A stretch of 64,000 bases of DNA, from NCBI GenBank assembly GCA_017453205.1, contig JAFTKO010000014.1, forward strand, positions 30,860 to 94,859, read 5' to 3'. Source of the DNA: Clostridia bacterium. Its GTDB lineage: Bacteria; Bacillota; Clostridia; Oscillospirales; CAG-272. Below are positions 37,477-45,881 of the stretch, piece after piece. How positions within the stretch are numbered: position 1 is the stretch's first letter; each line of letters opens with the position of its first letter. A program made the position numbers and the translations under genes. Below the pieces are notes generated by a model. That model worked only from the letters and a program-made list of their open reading frames with translations. It ran no database searches and was not told the origin of the DNA.

Positions 37477-39582
37477 TCATGAAAAAGAACGTACATAAGC
37501 GGGCAAAGCCCCTACAGCGTGCGGCAAAGGAATGACCATCACCGACCAATCCTCCATCATCAAATTTTCTTTGACACTGTCGATATCAAAGTTGTTGCGG
37601 GGATTGTTCCAAAGGCTTCCTTCCAAAATCGTTTGATAGGGCGAGGTCCAAAGCGCGGTGTCTGCCGCCATTTTTTCATACATGGCGGTGTTTCCGCCGT
37701 TGTAGCCGTGGTGTGCAATCTGCACGATGTCGGTTTTCAGCGTTTCCCCATACATCCGATAAACAATATACGAGCTGTCATCATGCGCGTCATTGAGGAA
37801 AGTAAGCTTTTGTCCCGCAATTGTGACGGTATAAATCAGAGTGGAAGAATTGGTGGCTTTCATCACCTCGGGCGCGAGTTCTTCATGGGTATAAAGCATG
37901 TCGATGAGCGCATCGCCAAAATACATTTGCTGTCCCGCATGCGGGATCACGAGCTGTGTTTGCGGGTATTTCAGTTTCATCGTGTCTTGAAAGGCTTCGA
38001 TCGTCGTTTGCATATCGGGTGTCACATTGGATGCCTCGGTATTTTGAGAATAGATCTCATAACTTGGCAGATTGACAACGATGTTTTCAAGAGTGACATA
38101 GGAAGAATAGCGCTCCGAGAATCCGAGAAATCCACCAAAATGATCGACATGCGCGTGAGAAAGGATCCAAGCCGCGATCACGGGCTTCCCTTCCAATACA
38201 TTTTGCTCACACAACTGATCATAAATGCTTTGCCAGTTGCGCTCATAATTCATTCCGCCATCCATGATCATAAATCTACCGTCCGAAAGCCTGAGCATGA
38301 ACGCGCAAGCGCCGTTGAACTGCGTCAGTTGCGGTGTGGTAACAGTATTTGTTACCTCGTTGGTCAGAGATGGGAGTATACAAGACTCCGTTGTTTCCGC
38401 CGTAATGCGGACGGTTCCCGTATATTTGGTGTAGTTGACGGTCAAAACCGTTTCCCCGTCGGTATAAGTGGAAAACAGATTGCCGTTGACCTCTCGGTAC
38501 GCATGCTTGGCAAAGCCCTCGTCGGTTTCCAAACGCGTCAGATAGGCACCATATTCGTCGGCATCGCTTTCATAATAAAGAACATAGTAGGAATTAAAAT
38601 CCGACGCTCGAAGCAAATCGTATTCCTCTCGGTATGCGGGAATCCGACCGTAGCCCTTAGGTTGAAAGGTACCGAAAACCGGGGTTACCAAGGAAAGTTC
38701 CCCCTTCGTTCCCAATGCACCGACCAGCCCTGCAAATCGCGCGACGGCATTTTCGACCGTTCCCGTGAGGGCGATACTGTTGCTTTTGCCATCCCAAGAG
38801 ATGCCGAAATCAAAAAACTTGCACGCGCTTTGGCGAGAGAAAGCGCGGTCGGTGTTTCCAATCAAAATCTCGCAATCGCCTTCCATGCTCTCTGCATCAC
38901 TCAAAACGTTTAAGCGCGTACCCGTTGCCTCAAAAATTGCTTTTTGCAGGCTTTCGGCGCATTCTTTTGCATTCGATACTTGATGCGCGTAAACGATACT
39001 GTAAGAGGATGAACCGTTTACAATCAGCGGATAAACCTCATAGCTTTGACTGGTATAGGAATAATCCGTGGGTAATGTCAACGCGCCATCGGTCGCGGTA
39101 CAAGCTGCCAGCAAATGCTCGATTGCGGTGCGGTAAAGCGCGTCGTTGGAGGCGACGATGACCACCTGTTTTTCCAAAACAGTAATCGAAAAGGCATTTT
39201 CGGGAAGTGCCGACGCCGCAGACACTGAAGCTTCAAACGTGGTTTCACCCAACAAAATCAACGGAAGCTCGGTATTCCCCGCGGTAGTCAACTGATCCGA
39301 AACGGTGGAAAAATTGACACCGTGCGATTTTTTGACGCCGCTTTGCAATGCGTCAAGTGCTTCGGTAAGACAGGCATTGGACTGCGTGGGATAGACTACA
39401 CGGCAAACGGGACTCCCCTCATCGATCAATCGCAACACACTTGAAGCCAATGTTGCCTCCGTTTCGGTGAGGCTTTCGGTCACGTCATCGGACGGGTTCC
39501 CACGGCAGGAACCCATCCCGAAGACTGTGACAGCGGCAAGCAGACCCGCCCAAACAGACTTGAAGCGTATGTAACGTTTCAT
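37477..39582 (-). CDS. Lipoprotein with two EILIGN domains and a metallo-beta-lactamase fold
   Basis: 701 residues with lipobox GMGSC. Two roughly 105-residue repeats come first (ELPLILLGETTF; CEILIGNTDRAF). A short linker leads to a ComEC-like metallo-beta-lactamase domain with SHAHVDHFGGFLG near residue 473, TFLNDAHDDSS and IAHHGYNGGNTAMYE. The His/Asp metal ligands are intact. It should be an extracellular zinc hydrolase, perhaps a phosphodiesterase or nuclease. Order and domain type link it to the 24.6-kb and 42.3-kb proteins. Confidence 0.8.
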   Translation of the reverse strand: MKRYIRFKSVWAGLLAAVTVFGMGSCRGNPSDDVTESLTETEATLASSVLRLIDEGSPVCRVVYPTQSNACLTEALDALQSGVKKSHGVNFSTVSDQLTTAGNTELPLILLGETTFEASVSAASALPENAFSITVLEKQVVIVASNDALYRTAIEHLLAACTATDGALTLPTDYSYTSQSYEVYPLIVNGSSSYSIVYAHQVSNAKECAESLQKAIFEATGTRLNVLSDAESMEGDCEILIGNTDRAFSRQSACKFFDFGISWDGKSNSIALTGTVENAVARFAGLVGALGTKGELSLVTPVFGTFQPKGYGRIPAYREEYDLLRASDFNSYYVLYYESDADEYGAYLTRLETDEGFAKHAYREVNGNLFSTYTDGETVLTVNYTKYTGTVRITAETTESCILPSLTNEVTNTVTTPQLTQFNGACAFMLRLSDGRFMIMDGGMNYERNWQSIYDQLCEQNVLEGKPVIAAWILSHAHVDHFGGFLGFSERYSSYVTLENIVVNLPSYEIYSQNTEASNVTPDMQTTIEAFQDTMKLKYPQTQLVIPHAGQQMYFGDALIDMLYTHEELAPEVMKATNSSTLIYTVTIAGQKLTFLNDAHDDSSYIVYRMYGETLKTDIVQIAHHGYNGGNTAMYEKMAADTALWTSPYQTILEGSLWNNPRNNFDIDSVKENLMMEDWSVMVIPLPHAVGALPAYVRSFS

Positions 39583-39596
39583 GCGCTGTTACTCCG

Positions 39597-41105
39597 TCAA
39601 TTGTTTTGATAATATTTGACAGTTGTATTGAGCGTGTCGTCTACCAGCTCGGAGATGACACGGATGCGTCCCGAAATCCCCGTAGAACAATCGGATGCAC
39701 AAACCTCCAGCACGTTGGTCATGCCCAGTGCCAACACACCGTCCATTTCCATCCTCTTGACGCCATTGTCTTCCAAACCGAAGATGATCTTCAGCATATC
39801 GACCGCCTCGGGCTGTCTGGAAATTCTTCCGTACAGGATCACATCATAGTAAACGGGTTTTACCAGTTTATAAGAATATGCGTTGAGCCACTCCATGACA
39901 TTGCACACACGTGCAAGTGTTCCCTCTGCCTGTTGGTCAATATTGCTCGGGATGCCGCAGATCGATGCCGCACGGTAAACGTAACTGATGTACTGTTTTT
40001 GGCTCTGCTCATACTTGGGGATCGGAACAATGCCGTACTCTACCTCACTGGAGGGCAGATACACTCTCATGTCTCCTACCGTACCGCCAAGAAAGGTGGC
40101 ATTGCCCGTGGTAAACTCGTTTTGTTGATTGAAGCTTGTGTTAAATTTACCGCCGGTGTAGTTCTCGGAATCATAGGCGGTACGAATGGCGTTCTCCTCG
40201 CCCATTCCGTTGTTTTCAAAAAAGTAGGTAACCATGGTCTGGTAGATCGTGGTAAAACGGTCATCGATGGGATTGCGGGAAATGATGCCGTCCTCGTTCT
40301 TGACGGTAAGTGCCAGATTGGCACCGATAATCAGTGCATCGGCAAGCGCAATGTGGGAAACAATGCCGTACTTGCCCTCCTCACGCGTGTCCTTGGACAA
40401 TGTGTAAAGCTTTTCATAGGTCCACTCGCCCGACTCGACCAGTCTGTAAGGAGATTCTGCATTGTGGTCCGTAATGATATCCACATTAAATGCCAAGCAC
40501 CAAAGCGAGTCATTGAGCATCATGTTCATGTCGCCGGCAATCAAATAGAGATTATTTGCAATGGTCATATCCGACAGCACGTCGCTGTACCACCAAGGCT
40601 TACTGAAATCAAGGTATTGATCGTATTCGTTGGCGGACATATAAACACCGTTTAACACCAGTGCCGTTTGCTTCCACGACTGATTGTAGCAAATATCATA
40701 TTGATACATATTGGAGGCAACGAGGTTATAGATGTTATCATTGACTTGATGATACTCGGCTTGTGTCACATTGATCAGAATGCCAAGCTGTTCCTCCACA
40801 TAGCGGTTGCGCGAGTAGATCGCAGAGTCCAAAGCGGTACCAATGTTGTCGGTATCCATTGTGACCAGTCCCCAGTCACTTTCGGCATTCAGAATGTTAA
40901 ATTCCTTGGAGGTTCCTCCCTCCGCATAGTTTACCTTGGCAAGATCCTCGTATAGCACGGCTTCCGGATCGGTCTCGTCGATCTCCCCCAAGGTATCGTT
41001 GTCCCCGTCCGTTGGCTGATTGCCGTTCTTATTGCAAGAAGCAAGTCCCGCAGTTACGGAAAGCAACATTGACAAACAAAGAAGCAATAGCAAAAGTTTT
41101 TTCAT
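39597..41105 (-). CDS. ABC-type solute-binding lipoprotein (second)
   Basis: 502 residues from the ATG at 41105 (AAGGAGAACTCACGT before it). Lipobox LASC, then a binding-protein fold resembling the 27.2-kb protein (DICYNQSWKQTALVLNGV, YEKLYTLSKDTREEGKYG). No permease genes nearby. It is transcribed divergently from an AraC-type regulator that probably controls it. Confidence 0.82.
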   Translation of the reverse strand: MKKLLLLLLCLSMLLSVTAGLASCNKNGNQPTDGDNDTLGEIDETDPEAVLYEDLAKVNYAEGGTSKEFNILNAESDWGLVTMDTDNIGTALDSAIYSRNRYVEEQLGILINVTQAEYHQVNDNIYNLVASNMYQYDICYNQSWKQTALVLNGVYMSANEYDQYLDFSKPWWYSDVLSDMTIANNLYLIAGDMNMMLNDSLWCLAFNVDIITDHNAESPYRLVESGEWTYEKLYTLSKDTREEGKYGIVSHIALADALIIGANLALTVKNEDGIISRNPIDDRFTTIYQTMVTYFFENNGMGEENAIRTAYDSENYTGGKFNTSFNQQNEFTTGNATFLGGTVGDMRVYLPSSEVEYGIVPIPKYEQSQKQYISYVYRAASICGIPSNIDQQAEGTLARVCNVMEWLNAYSYKLVKPVYYDVILYGRISRQPEAVDMLKIIFGLEDNGVKRMEMDGVLALGMTNVLEVCASDCSTGISGRIRVISELVDDTLNTTVKYYQNN

Positions 41106-41193
41106 ACGTGAGTTCTCCTTTAAAATATTCAAAATATTCATAAATTTCCCAATTTTCAAGGTGTCAAAAACGAGCCTCGATTTTTGTGCATTT

Positions 41194-41222
41194 TGACATA
41201 TATCACAAACTCGCATATGTCA
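41194..41222. promoter_or_regulatory. Inverted repeat, possible operator
   Basis: TGACATAT (41194-41201) and ATATGTCA (41215-41222) are a perfect inverted repeat with centres 21 bp apart, two helical turns. It lies in the 5' leader of the solute-binding gene, between it and the divergent AraC-type regulator. Either a regulator site or a leader stem. Confidence 0.45.
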
Positions 41223-41253
41223 CCGCAAAAAATGTGGGCAATTTACTAAAACA

Positions 41254-41282
41254 ATTGTAACACATGCCCCCAAAAAAGTAAA
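41254..41282 (-). promoter_or_regulatory. Promoter of the second solute-binding gene
   Basis: Minus strand TTTACT (41282-41277), 17-base spacer, TACAAT (41259-41254). Leader of about 140 bases to the ATG. Confidence 0.65.
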
Positions 41283-41323
41283 TACCATATTTTCTCCAAA
41301 ATCTACGAAATTCACGCATAATC

Positions 41324-41352
41324 TTGACATTTGCCCTCACAGAGGATATAAT
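41324..41352 (+). promoter_or_regulatory. Promoter of the second AraC-type regulator
   Basis: Perfect consensus TTGACA (41324-41329), 17-base spacer, TATAAT (41347-41352). Confidence 0.9.
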
Positions 41353-41402
41353 GTAGCTACAGCCTCTTGCGAAAGAACAACATTCAGAACAGGAGAAATG
41401 CC

Positions 41403-42251
41403 ATGTATAAAGTCCATTACGTAAACAACAACACCGATATCTGCATGCCGGAAAATCCCCCTGAGAATCTGCCCCACGTCATTGAGGTTGGGCACAGCTT
41501 CCCCCCACCCGGCTATGAATCCAAAAAACTGTGCAGAGACACCTATGTCATTCATTATGTGATCAGCGGAAAGGGAAAATATTACGGACAAACCGTGGAA
41601 GGTCCGTGCGCATTTTTGGAGACTCCCGAAAATATTCATTATTACTGCATCGATGACCTCCCCGATACGCCGCAATGGGAACAATACTGGATCATGTTCT
41701 CGGGTCCCGGCATCAAGGATTGGCTGAGCGACGCAGGCTTTCCCGAAGAGCCCTCCTGCTTCCCTTGCCCCTATATCCATCAAGCTTACGATATTCTGCG
41801 AGATCTGCAAACCCCCTCCGGCTATGTCAACCAAAATGATCATTATTATATGATGGCGGGACTTTGCCAGTTGTTTTCCCTACATTCCGCCACCAAGCAG
41901 AGCGAGCAAAAGCACAGCAACTATACCACTTATGTCCGCACCATCTGCAACTATATTCATGAAAACTATGCCAACATTACCTGCGAGGACGAGCTTGCGG
42001 ATCTGGTACATCTTTCCACGCGCTATATGCACAAGATCTTTAAAGAGGAAACGGGTACCTCACCCATTCGTTATTTGAATACCTACCGCGTCCGTTGCGC
42101 AAAGATCCTGCTGACAGAGCATGATCTGCCAATCCATGTCATTGCGGAAATGCTCGGCTTTTCCAATCCCAACTACTTTTGCTATGTATTTCAAAAACAT
42201 TGTGACGGTATCTCGCCGCTCGCCTATAAAAAGAAGCATCGACTCAACTGA
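41403..42251 (+). CDS. AraC-family transcriptional regulator (second)
   Basis: 282 residues from the ATG at 41403 (CAGGAG before it). An N-terminal sensor (TYVIHYVISGKGKYYGQTVEG) precedes the AraC DNA-binding domain (CEDELADLVHLSTRYMHKIFK and LPIHVIAEMLGFSNPNYFCYVF). It is divergent from the 39.6-kb binding-protein gene and followed at once by a lipoprotein gene, so it probably regulates both sides. Confidence 0.9.
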   Translation: MYKVHYVNNNTDICMPENPPENLPHVIEVGHSFPPPGYESKKLCRDTYVIHYVISGKGKYYGQTVEGPCAFLETPENIHYYCIDDLPDTPQWEQYWIMFSGPGIKDWLSDAGFPEEPSCFPCPYIHQAYDILRDLQTPSGYVNQNDHYYMMAGLCQLFSLHSATKQSEQKHSNYTTYVRTICNYIHENYANITCEDELADLVHLSTRYMHKIFKEETGTSPIRYLNTYRVRCAKILLTEHDLPIHVIAEMLGFSNPNYFCYVFQKHCDGISPLAYKKKHRLN

Positions 42252-42280
42252 TACTCACATATACAAGAAAGGAATCGACC

Positions 42281-43468
42281 ATGAGACATTTACGCTTGCT
42301 TGCCTTTTTGCTGTTGTTTACGCTGTTTTGTTCTTGCCAAACACAACCGACCTCCACCCTCGATACCACTGCCGACACCTCGGCATCCGCAAGACTAACG
42401 GTCTGCCAAAACGGAAAAAGCGACTTTCGCATCGTACTCCCAGAAAATTCCTCCAAAGAAGCCGAAAACGCCGCCAAGGAGCTTTACTTGAAATTCCAAT
42501 CCGCGTTCGGCTTGATCCTTCCCATCGTCAATGATACCGCGTCGGAAACCCCCACCGAAATTCTGATCGGTAACACCTCTCGGACGCCAGACACGGTACT
42601 TACGAACGATGAGATCCTTATACAAGTAAAAAACGACAAGATCATACTTGTCGCCGGAAATGACGCAGCACTCTCCGAGGCGGTTTCACTGCTTTGGGAG
42701 CAGCTTACCGTCGACGGCAACAATGCAACCCTCCCCGCAGACCTCTGTTTGCAAAAACAATCCACTCAAAAAGATACGGAGACAAAAAGCATGACACTCA
42801 AAATCGCAACCTACAACATTGCCAACGGCAGAGACGTCAACTATGATTACAGCGTCCTGGCACAGGATATTTTGACCTCGGGAGCCTCGATCGTGGGACT
42901 GCAAGAGGTTGACCAAAGAACCAACCGCAACGGAAACCGTGACACCATGGCTCAGCTTTCACGCTTTACAGGATGGGAATACTACTACTTTGTTCCCACA
43001 ATCTCCCCCTATCAAGGCGGTGAGTACGGGATTGGTTTGCTATCCAAATATCCGATCCTTGATACATCCTTTCAATATCTCCCCAAATCGGATGAAAATG
43101 AAGAACAGCGTGCCGTTCTTTGTGCCACGGTAAATGTGGACGGCGTGGAATTGCATTGCTTTGTTACTCACAGCCAGCAGGTCTCCATCACACAACAACT
43201 CACAGCAATCAGTCAACTCGCCGTTAAAAAAGCCCCCTACGCCGTGCTCGGGGACTTTAACTATCAAAACTTTTCACTTTTCCATTCCGTATTTCTCAAC
43301 GCTACGCTCGCAAACGATGACGGCAACCGATTGGAAACGACCAAAAACGGGCAGGCCTTTGACAATATGATCTTTTCCAAAAACATCACGATGAACGGCG
43401 TGTCGCTGATCCAAACCAATCACTCGGATCATCACCTGTTGGTTGCGGAAATTACAGTTTCAAAATGA
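42281..43468 (+). CDS. Lipoprotein with an EILIGN domain and an endonuclease/exonuclease/phosphatase fold
   Basis: 395 residues. Lipobox CSC, one roughly 105-residue EILIGN domain (TEILIGNTSRTPDTV), then an EEP domain with ATYNIANG near residue 177, GLQEVDQR near 207, LGDFN near 325 and NHSDHHLLV near the end. These provide the metal and catalytic residues of the Mg-dependent phosphohydrolase fold. It should cut a phosphodiester outside the cell (nucleic acid, phospholipid or teichoic-type polymer). The same N-terminal domain sits on other secreted proteins of this locus. Confidence 0.83.
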   Translation: MRHLRLLAFLLLFTLFCSCQTQPTSTLDTTADTSASARLTVCQNGKSDFRIVLPENSSKEAENAAKELYLKFQSAFGLILPIVNDTASETPTEILIGNTSRTPDTVLTNDEILIQVKNDKIILVAGNDAALSEAVSLLWEQLTVDGNNATLPADLCLQKQSTQKDTETKSMTLKIATYNIANGRDVNYDYSVLAQDILTSGASIVGLQEVDQRTNRNGNRDTMAQLSRFTGWEYYYFVPTISPYQGGEYGIGLLSKYPILDTSFQYLPKSDENEEQRAVLCATVNVDGVELHCFVTHSQQVSITQQLTAISQLAVKKAPYAVLGDFNYQNFSLFHSVFLNATLANDDGNRLETTKNGQAFDNMIFSKNITMNGVSLIQTNHSDHHLLVAEITVSK

Positions 43469-43483
43469 AGTCAAAATTAAAAG

Positions 43484-43513
43484 CAGGAGAGATTAGCGTC
43501 TCTCCTGTTTTTA
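43484..43513 (+). terminator. Terminator after the EEP lipoprotein gene
   Basis: CAGGAGAGA / TCTCTCCTG, 9-bp stem with a 6-base loop, followed by TTTTTATA. Confidence 0.88.
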
Positions 43514-43546
43514 TAGTGAGCTGTCGGTTGTAAACCAAAAAGACAC

Positions 43547-43575
43547 TTGACTTTTATTAATATCGGAGTTATAAT
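43547..43575 (+). promoter_or_regulatory. Promoter of the decayed small gene
   Basis: TTGACT (43547-43552), 17-base spacer, TATAAT (43570-43575). Confidence 0.8.
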
Positions 43576-43609
43576 AAATAAAAGCCATATATTTATTGGG
43601 AGATAAAAA

Positions 43610-43865
43610 TTGAACAAAAAAGAATTTAAAAGATATATGCAGCAAGGGCTTGGGCATCATCACTCTTGAGCAATCAAAAGATCACGAACGATACCGTGAC
43701 ACCGTTTTGTGGGGGTGTCTGCACAATCTATCTTACGATACACAATGCGAAGGAACAAGAGCCGTATATGTATATGAGCTCACTTCTTTCTTTTGCGACA
43801 ATGACTATTTTGTAAAGCCGACAGTAAATACATTCTTAAATTTGCGAACAAACCTTAATTACTAA
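43610..43865 (+). pseudogene. Frameshifted, truncated remnant of a conserved hypothetical gene
   Basis: A TTG start at 43610 (GGGAG before it) gives MNKKEFKRYMQQGLG and then runs into a stop at 43669. From 43650 the neighbouring frame continues the same protein (IITLEQSKDHERYRDTVLW, then LHNLSYDTQCEGTRAVYVYE) to 43865. A short deletion after the GLG codons explains the shift. Known relatives of the MNKKEFKRxMQQGLGR type, as I recall them, are much longer helical-repeat proteins, so the 3' part is also missing. Confidence 0.72.
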
Positions 43866-43897
43866 ATTAATTTCCGTGTATCAAACGCCTTTCGCAC

Positions 43898-43926
43898 TTG
43901 AAATCAGATGGATTTTATGGTATAAT
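43898..43926 (+). promoter_or_regulatory. Promoter of the GltD-like gene
   Basis: TTGAAA (43898-43903), 17-base spacer, TATAAT (43921-43926). Confidence 0.8.
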
Positions 43927-43960
43927 AGGATAGAATTTAAAGTAATCGAGGACAAAAATC

Positions 43961-45187
43961 ATGGCGTTACATGTAATGGATGAGGTAAACCGCTGTCTAC
44001 AATGCAAGAACCCGCAATGTGTCAAGGGGTGTCCTATACAAACACCTATTCCGAAAGTCATAGGACTGCTGAAAGAAAACAGACTTGACGAGGCTGGCAA
44101 GATTCTTTTTGAGAACAATCCGCTGACAACCGTTTGTAGCCTAATCTGCAATCATGAAAAGCAATGCGAGGGACACTGCGTACTCGGTAAAAAAGGAGTA
44201 TCGGTGCATTTCTCCACGATTGAACAGTATATTTCAAGAACCTATGCTCCCAAGATGGTCAAAGGGCCTACCGAATGGAACGGCATGAGAGCCGCTATTA
44301 TCGGCTCCGGTCCGGCAGGTATCACCATAGCAATCATACTTGCCCGTTACGGATACAAGGTTACGATATTTGAAAACAAGAGCGAAATCGGTGGAGTTCT
44401 TCGCTACGGCATCCCCGATTTTCGTCTGCCAAAAGCGATTCTTGACGATATACAATACCGTCATATTGAGATGAAAGGCATCAAGATTAGACCGAACGCA
44501 CACATTGGCAGCTCAATCACGATTGATGACCTATTTCGTGACGGATATAAGGCTATCTTTGTTGGAACAGGCGTATGGAAACCAAACGCTCTGCATATCA
44601 AGGGCGAAGCACTCGGTCACGTTCATTTCGGTATCAATTATCTGAACAGCCCCGATTTCTTCAAGCTCGGTCAGCGCGTTATTGTCATCGGCGCAGGTAA
44701 CGCGGCGATGGATGTAGCAAGAACTGCGCTCCGACACGGAACGGAATATCTAACCTGCTTCTCTATCACAAAGAAAGTTGCCGCAAGTCAGTATGAATTT
44801 ACCTATGCACAGCTTGAAGGTGTTCGTTTTGAATATAATAAGCGTCCTGTAGAAATCGTTGACGAGGGAGTTATATTCTGCGATGTGATTGAGAATGAGG
44901 ACGGCACGTTTACCGATATTGAAGGTACGGAACAGCTTTATGAGGCTGACAGCGTTATCGTTTCCATTAGCCAAGGGCCGCAGAATGTCATCGTTAAATC
45001 TACCGAGGGACTTGTCACGAACAACAACGGCTTGCTTGTGGCAGATGAGTACGGAAACACCTCGCGCCCCGGCATCTTCTCAAGCGGTGACGTGGTTCAC
45101 GGACCGAGAACCGTTGTTGAAGCGGTTGCACACAGTAAGGTCGTTGCCGAAACGATGCACAAATATATGCAGTCATCGAAAGACTAA
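43961..45187 (+). CDS. GltD-like NAD(P)-dependent iron-sulfur flavoprotein
   Basis: 408 residues resembling the small subunit of glutamate synthase and related NADPH-ferredoxin oxidoreductases. N-terminal Cys clusters CLQCKNPQCVKGCP near residue 12 and CSLICNHEKQCEGHC near 59 bind two 4Fe-4S centres. IIGSGPAGITIA near residue 113 binds FAD, and VIGAGNAAMDVARTA near 246 binds NAD(P)H. No large-subunit gene is near, so the partner is unknown. It has its own promoter and a terminator. Confidence 0.88.
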   Translation: MALHVMDEVNRCLQCKNPQCVKGCPIQTPIPKVIGLLKENRLDEAGKILFENNPLTTVCSLICNHEKQCEGHCVLGKKGVSVHFSTIEQYISRTYAPKMVKGPTEWNGMRAAIIGSGPAGITIAIILARYGYKVTIFENKSEIGGVLRYGIPDFRLPKAILDDIQYRHIEMKGIKIRPNAHIGSSITIDDLFRDGYKAIFVGTGVWKPNALHIKGEALGHVHFGINYLNSPDFFKLGQRVIVIGAGNAAMDVARTALRHGTEYLTCFSITKKVAASQYEFTYAQLEGVRFEYNKRPVEIVDEGVIFCDVIENEDGTFTDIEGTEQLYEADSVIVSISQGPQNVIVKSTEGLVTNNNGLLVADEYGNTSRPGIFSSGDVVHGPRTVVEAVAHSKVVAETMHKYMQSSKD

Positions 45188-45193
45188 ATAACA

Positions 45194-45224
45194 GAAAGAC
45201 AGAGGTTTGCAATCTCTGTCTTTC
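45194..45224. terminator. Bidirectional terminator
   Basis: GAAAGACAGAG / CTCTGTCTTTC, 11-bp stem with a 9-base loop, between convergent genes. Confidence 0.8.
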
Positions 45225-45242
45225 GTGTGCTTATAAACAAAA

Positions 45243-45863
45243 TTAGGTGTTTTTCATAATGATTGAACCGACACATTCGCTGACATGTTCGCAAGCATCG
45301 GCACAAGCCTCAAAGCAATCATATATCTTATACCAAGAGAGCGTTGTAAGAACATCGCTTGATCTCTTTGTAAGCTCATGCATCGTGGACAGGTAGAGTT
45401 TATCGCACTCTTCCTCAACGTCATTGGATTCAACAATGAGAGAATAAATTTTCTTCGATTTCTTGAAGTTCTCAAACTCACCCATAATCTCACAAAGTAG
45501 GTCGCAGGCTCTGACGAGGTTCTTTGCATACTCGATAGCAGCGGGCTCAATTTTCTTAATATCATATATGTATAGTTTTTGCAATACTTCCTCAAGGATA
45601 TCGAGTACATTATCGAGCTGTTGGCTCAGCATATCGAGATCCTCGCGGTCAACGGGTGTCACAAACGCCTTTGCAAGTGTTTCATTCATTTCGTGCTTCT
45701 TTATATCCGCGCTGTGCTCAAACACGTGCATTTCTTCAAGCATCTTTTCAATCTTGCTTGCATCGTAATCTTCAAGGCACTCGACAAGATAAGCTGCCGC
45801 CTTCTTTGCAAGTGCCGTGCACTCCTCAAAGTTTTCAAAATAGAATCTATCACCTTTAGCCAT
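45243..45863 (-). CDS. DUF47/PhoU-like phosphate transport accessory protein
   Basis: 206-residue all-alpha protein of the DUF47 (PhoU-like) family, with EHSADIKKHEMNE near residue 48 and DVEEECDKLYLSTMHEL near 152. This family pairs with Pit-type transporters, and the gene follows the pit gene by 18 bases. It probably regulates phosphate uptake. AAAGGAA precedes the ATG. Confidence 0.9.
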   Translation of the reverse strand: MAKGDRFYFENFEECTALAKKAAAYLVECLEDYDASKIEKMLEEMHVFEHSADIKKHEMNETLAKAFVTPVDREDLDMLSQQLDNVLDILEEVLQKLYIYDIKKIEPAAIEYAKNLVRACDLLCEIMGEFENFKKSKKIYSLIVESNDVEEECDKLYLSTMHELTKRSSDVLTTLSWYKIYDCFEACADACEHVSECVGSIIMKNT

Positions 45864-45881
45864 TTTCGTAATTCCTTTCTG

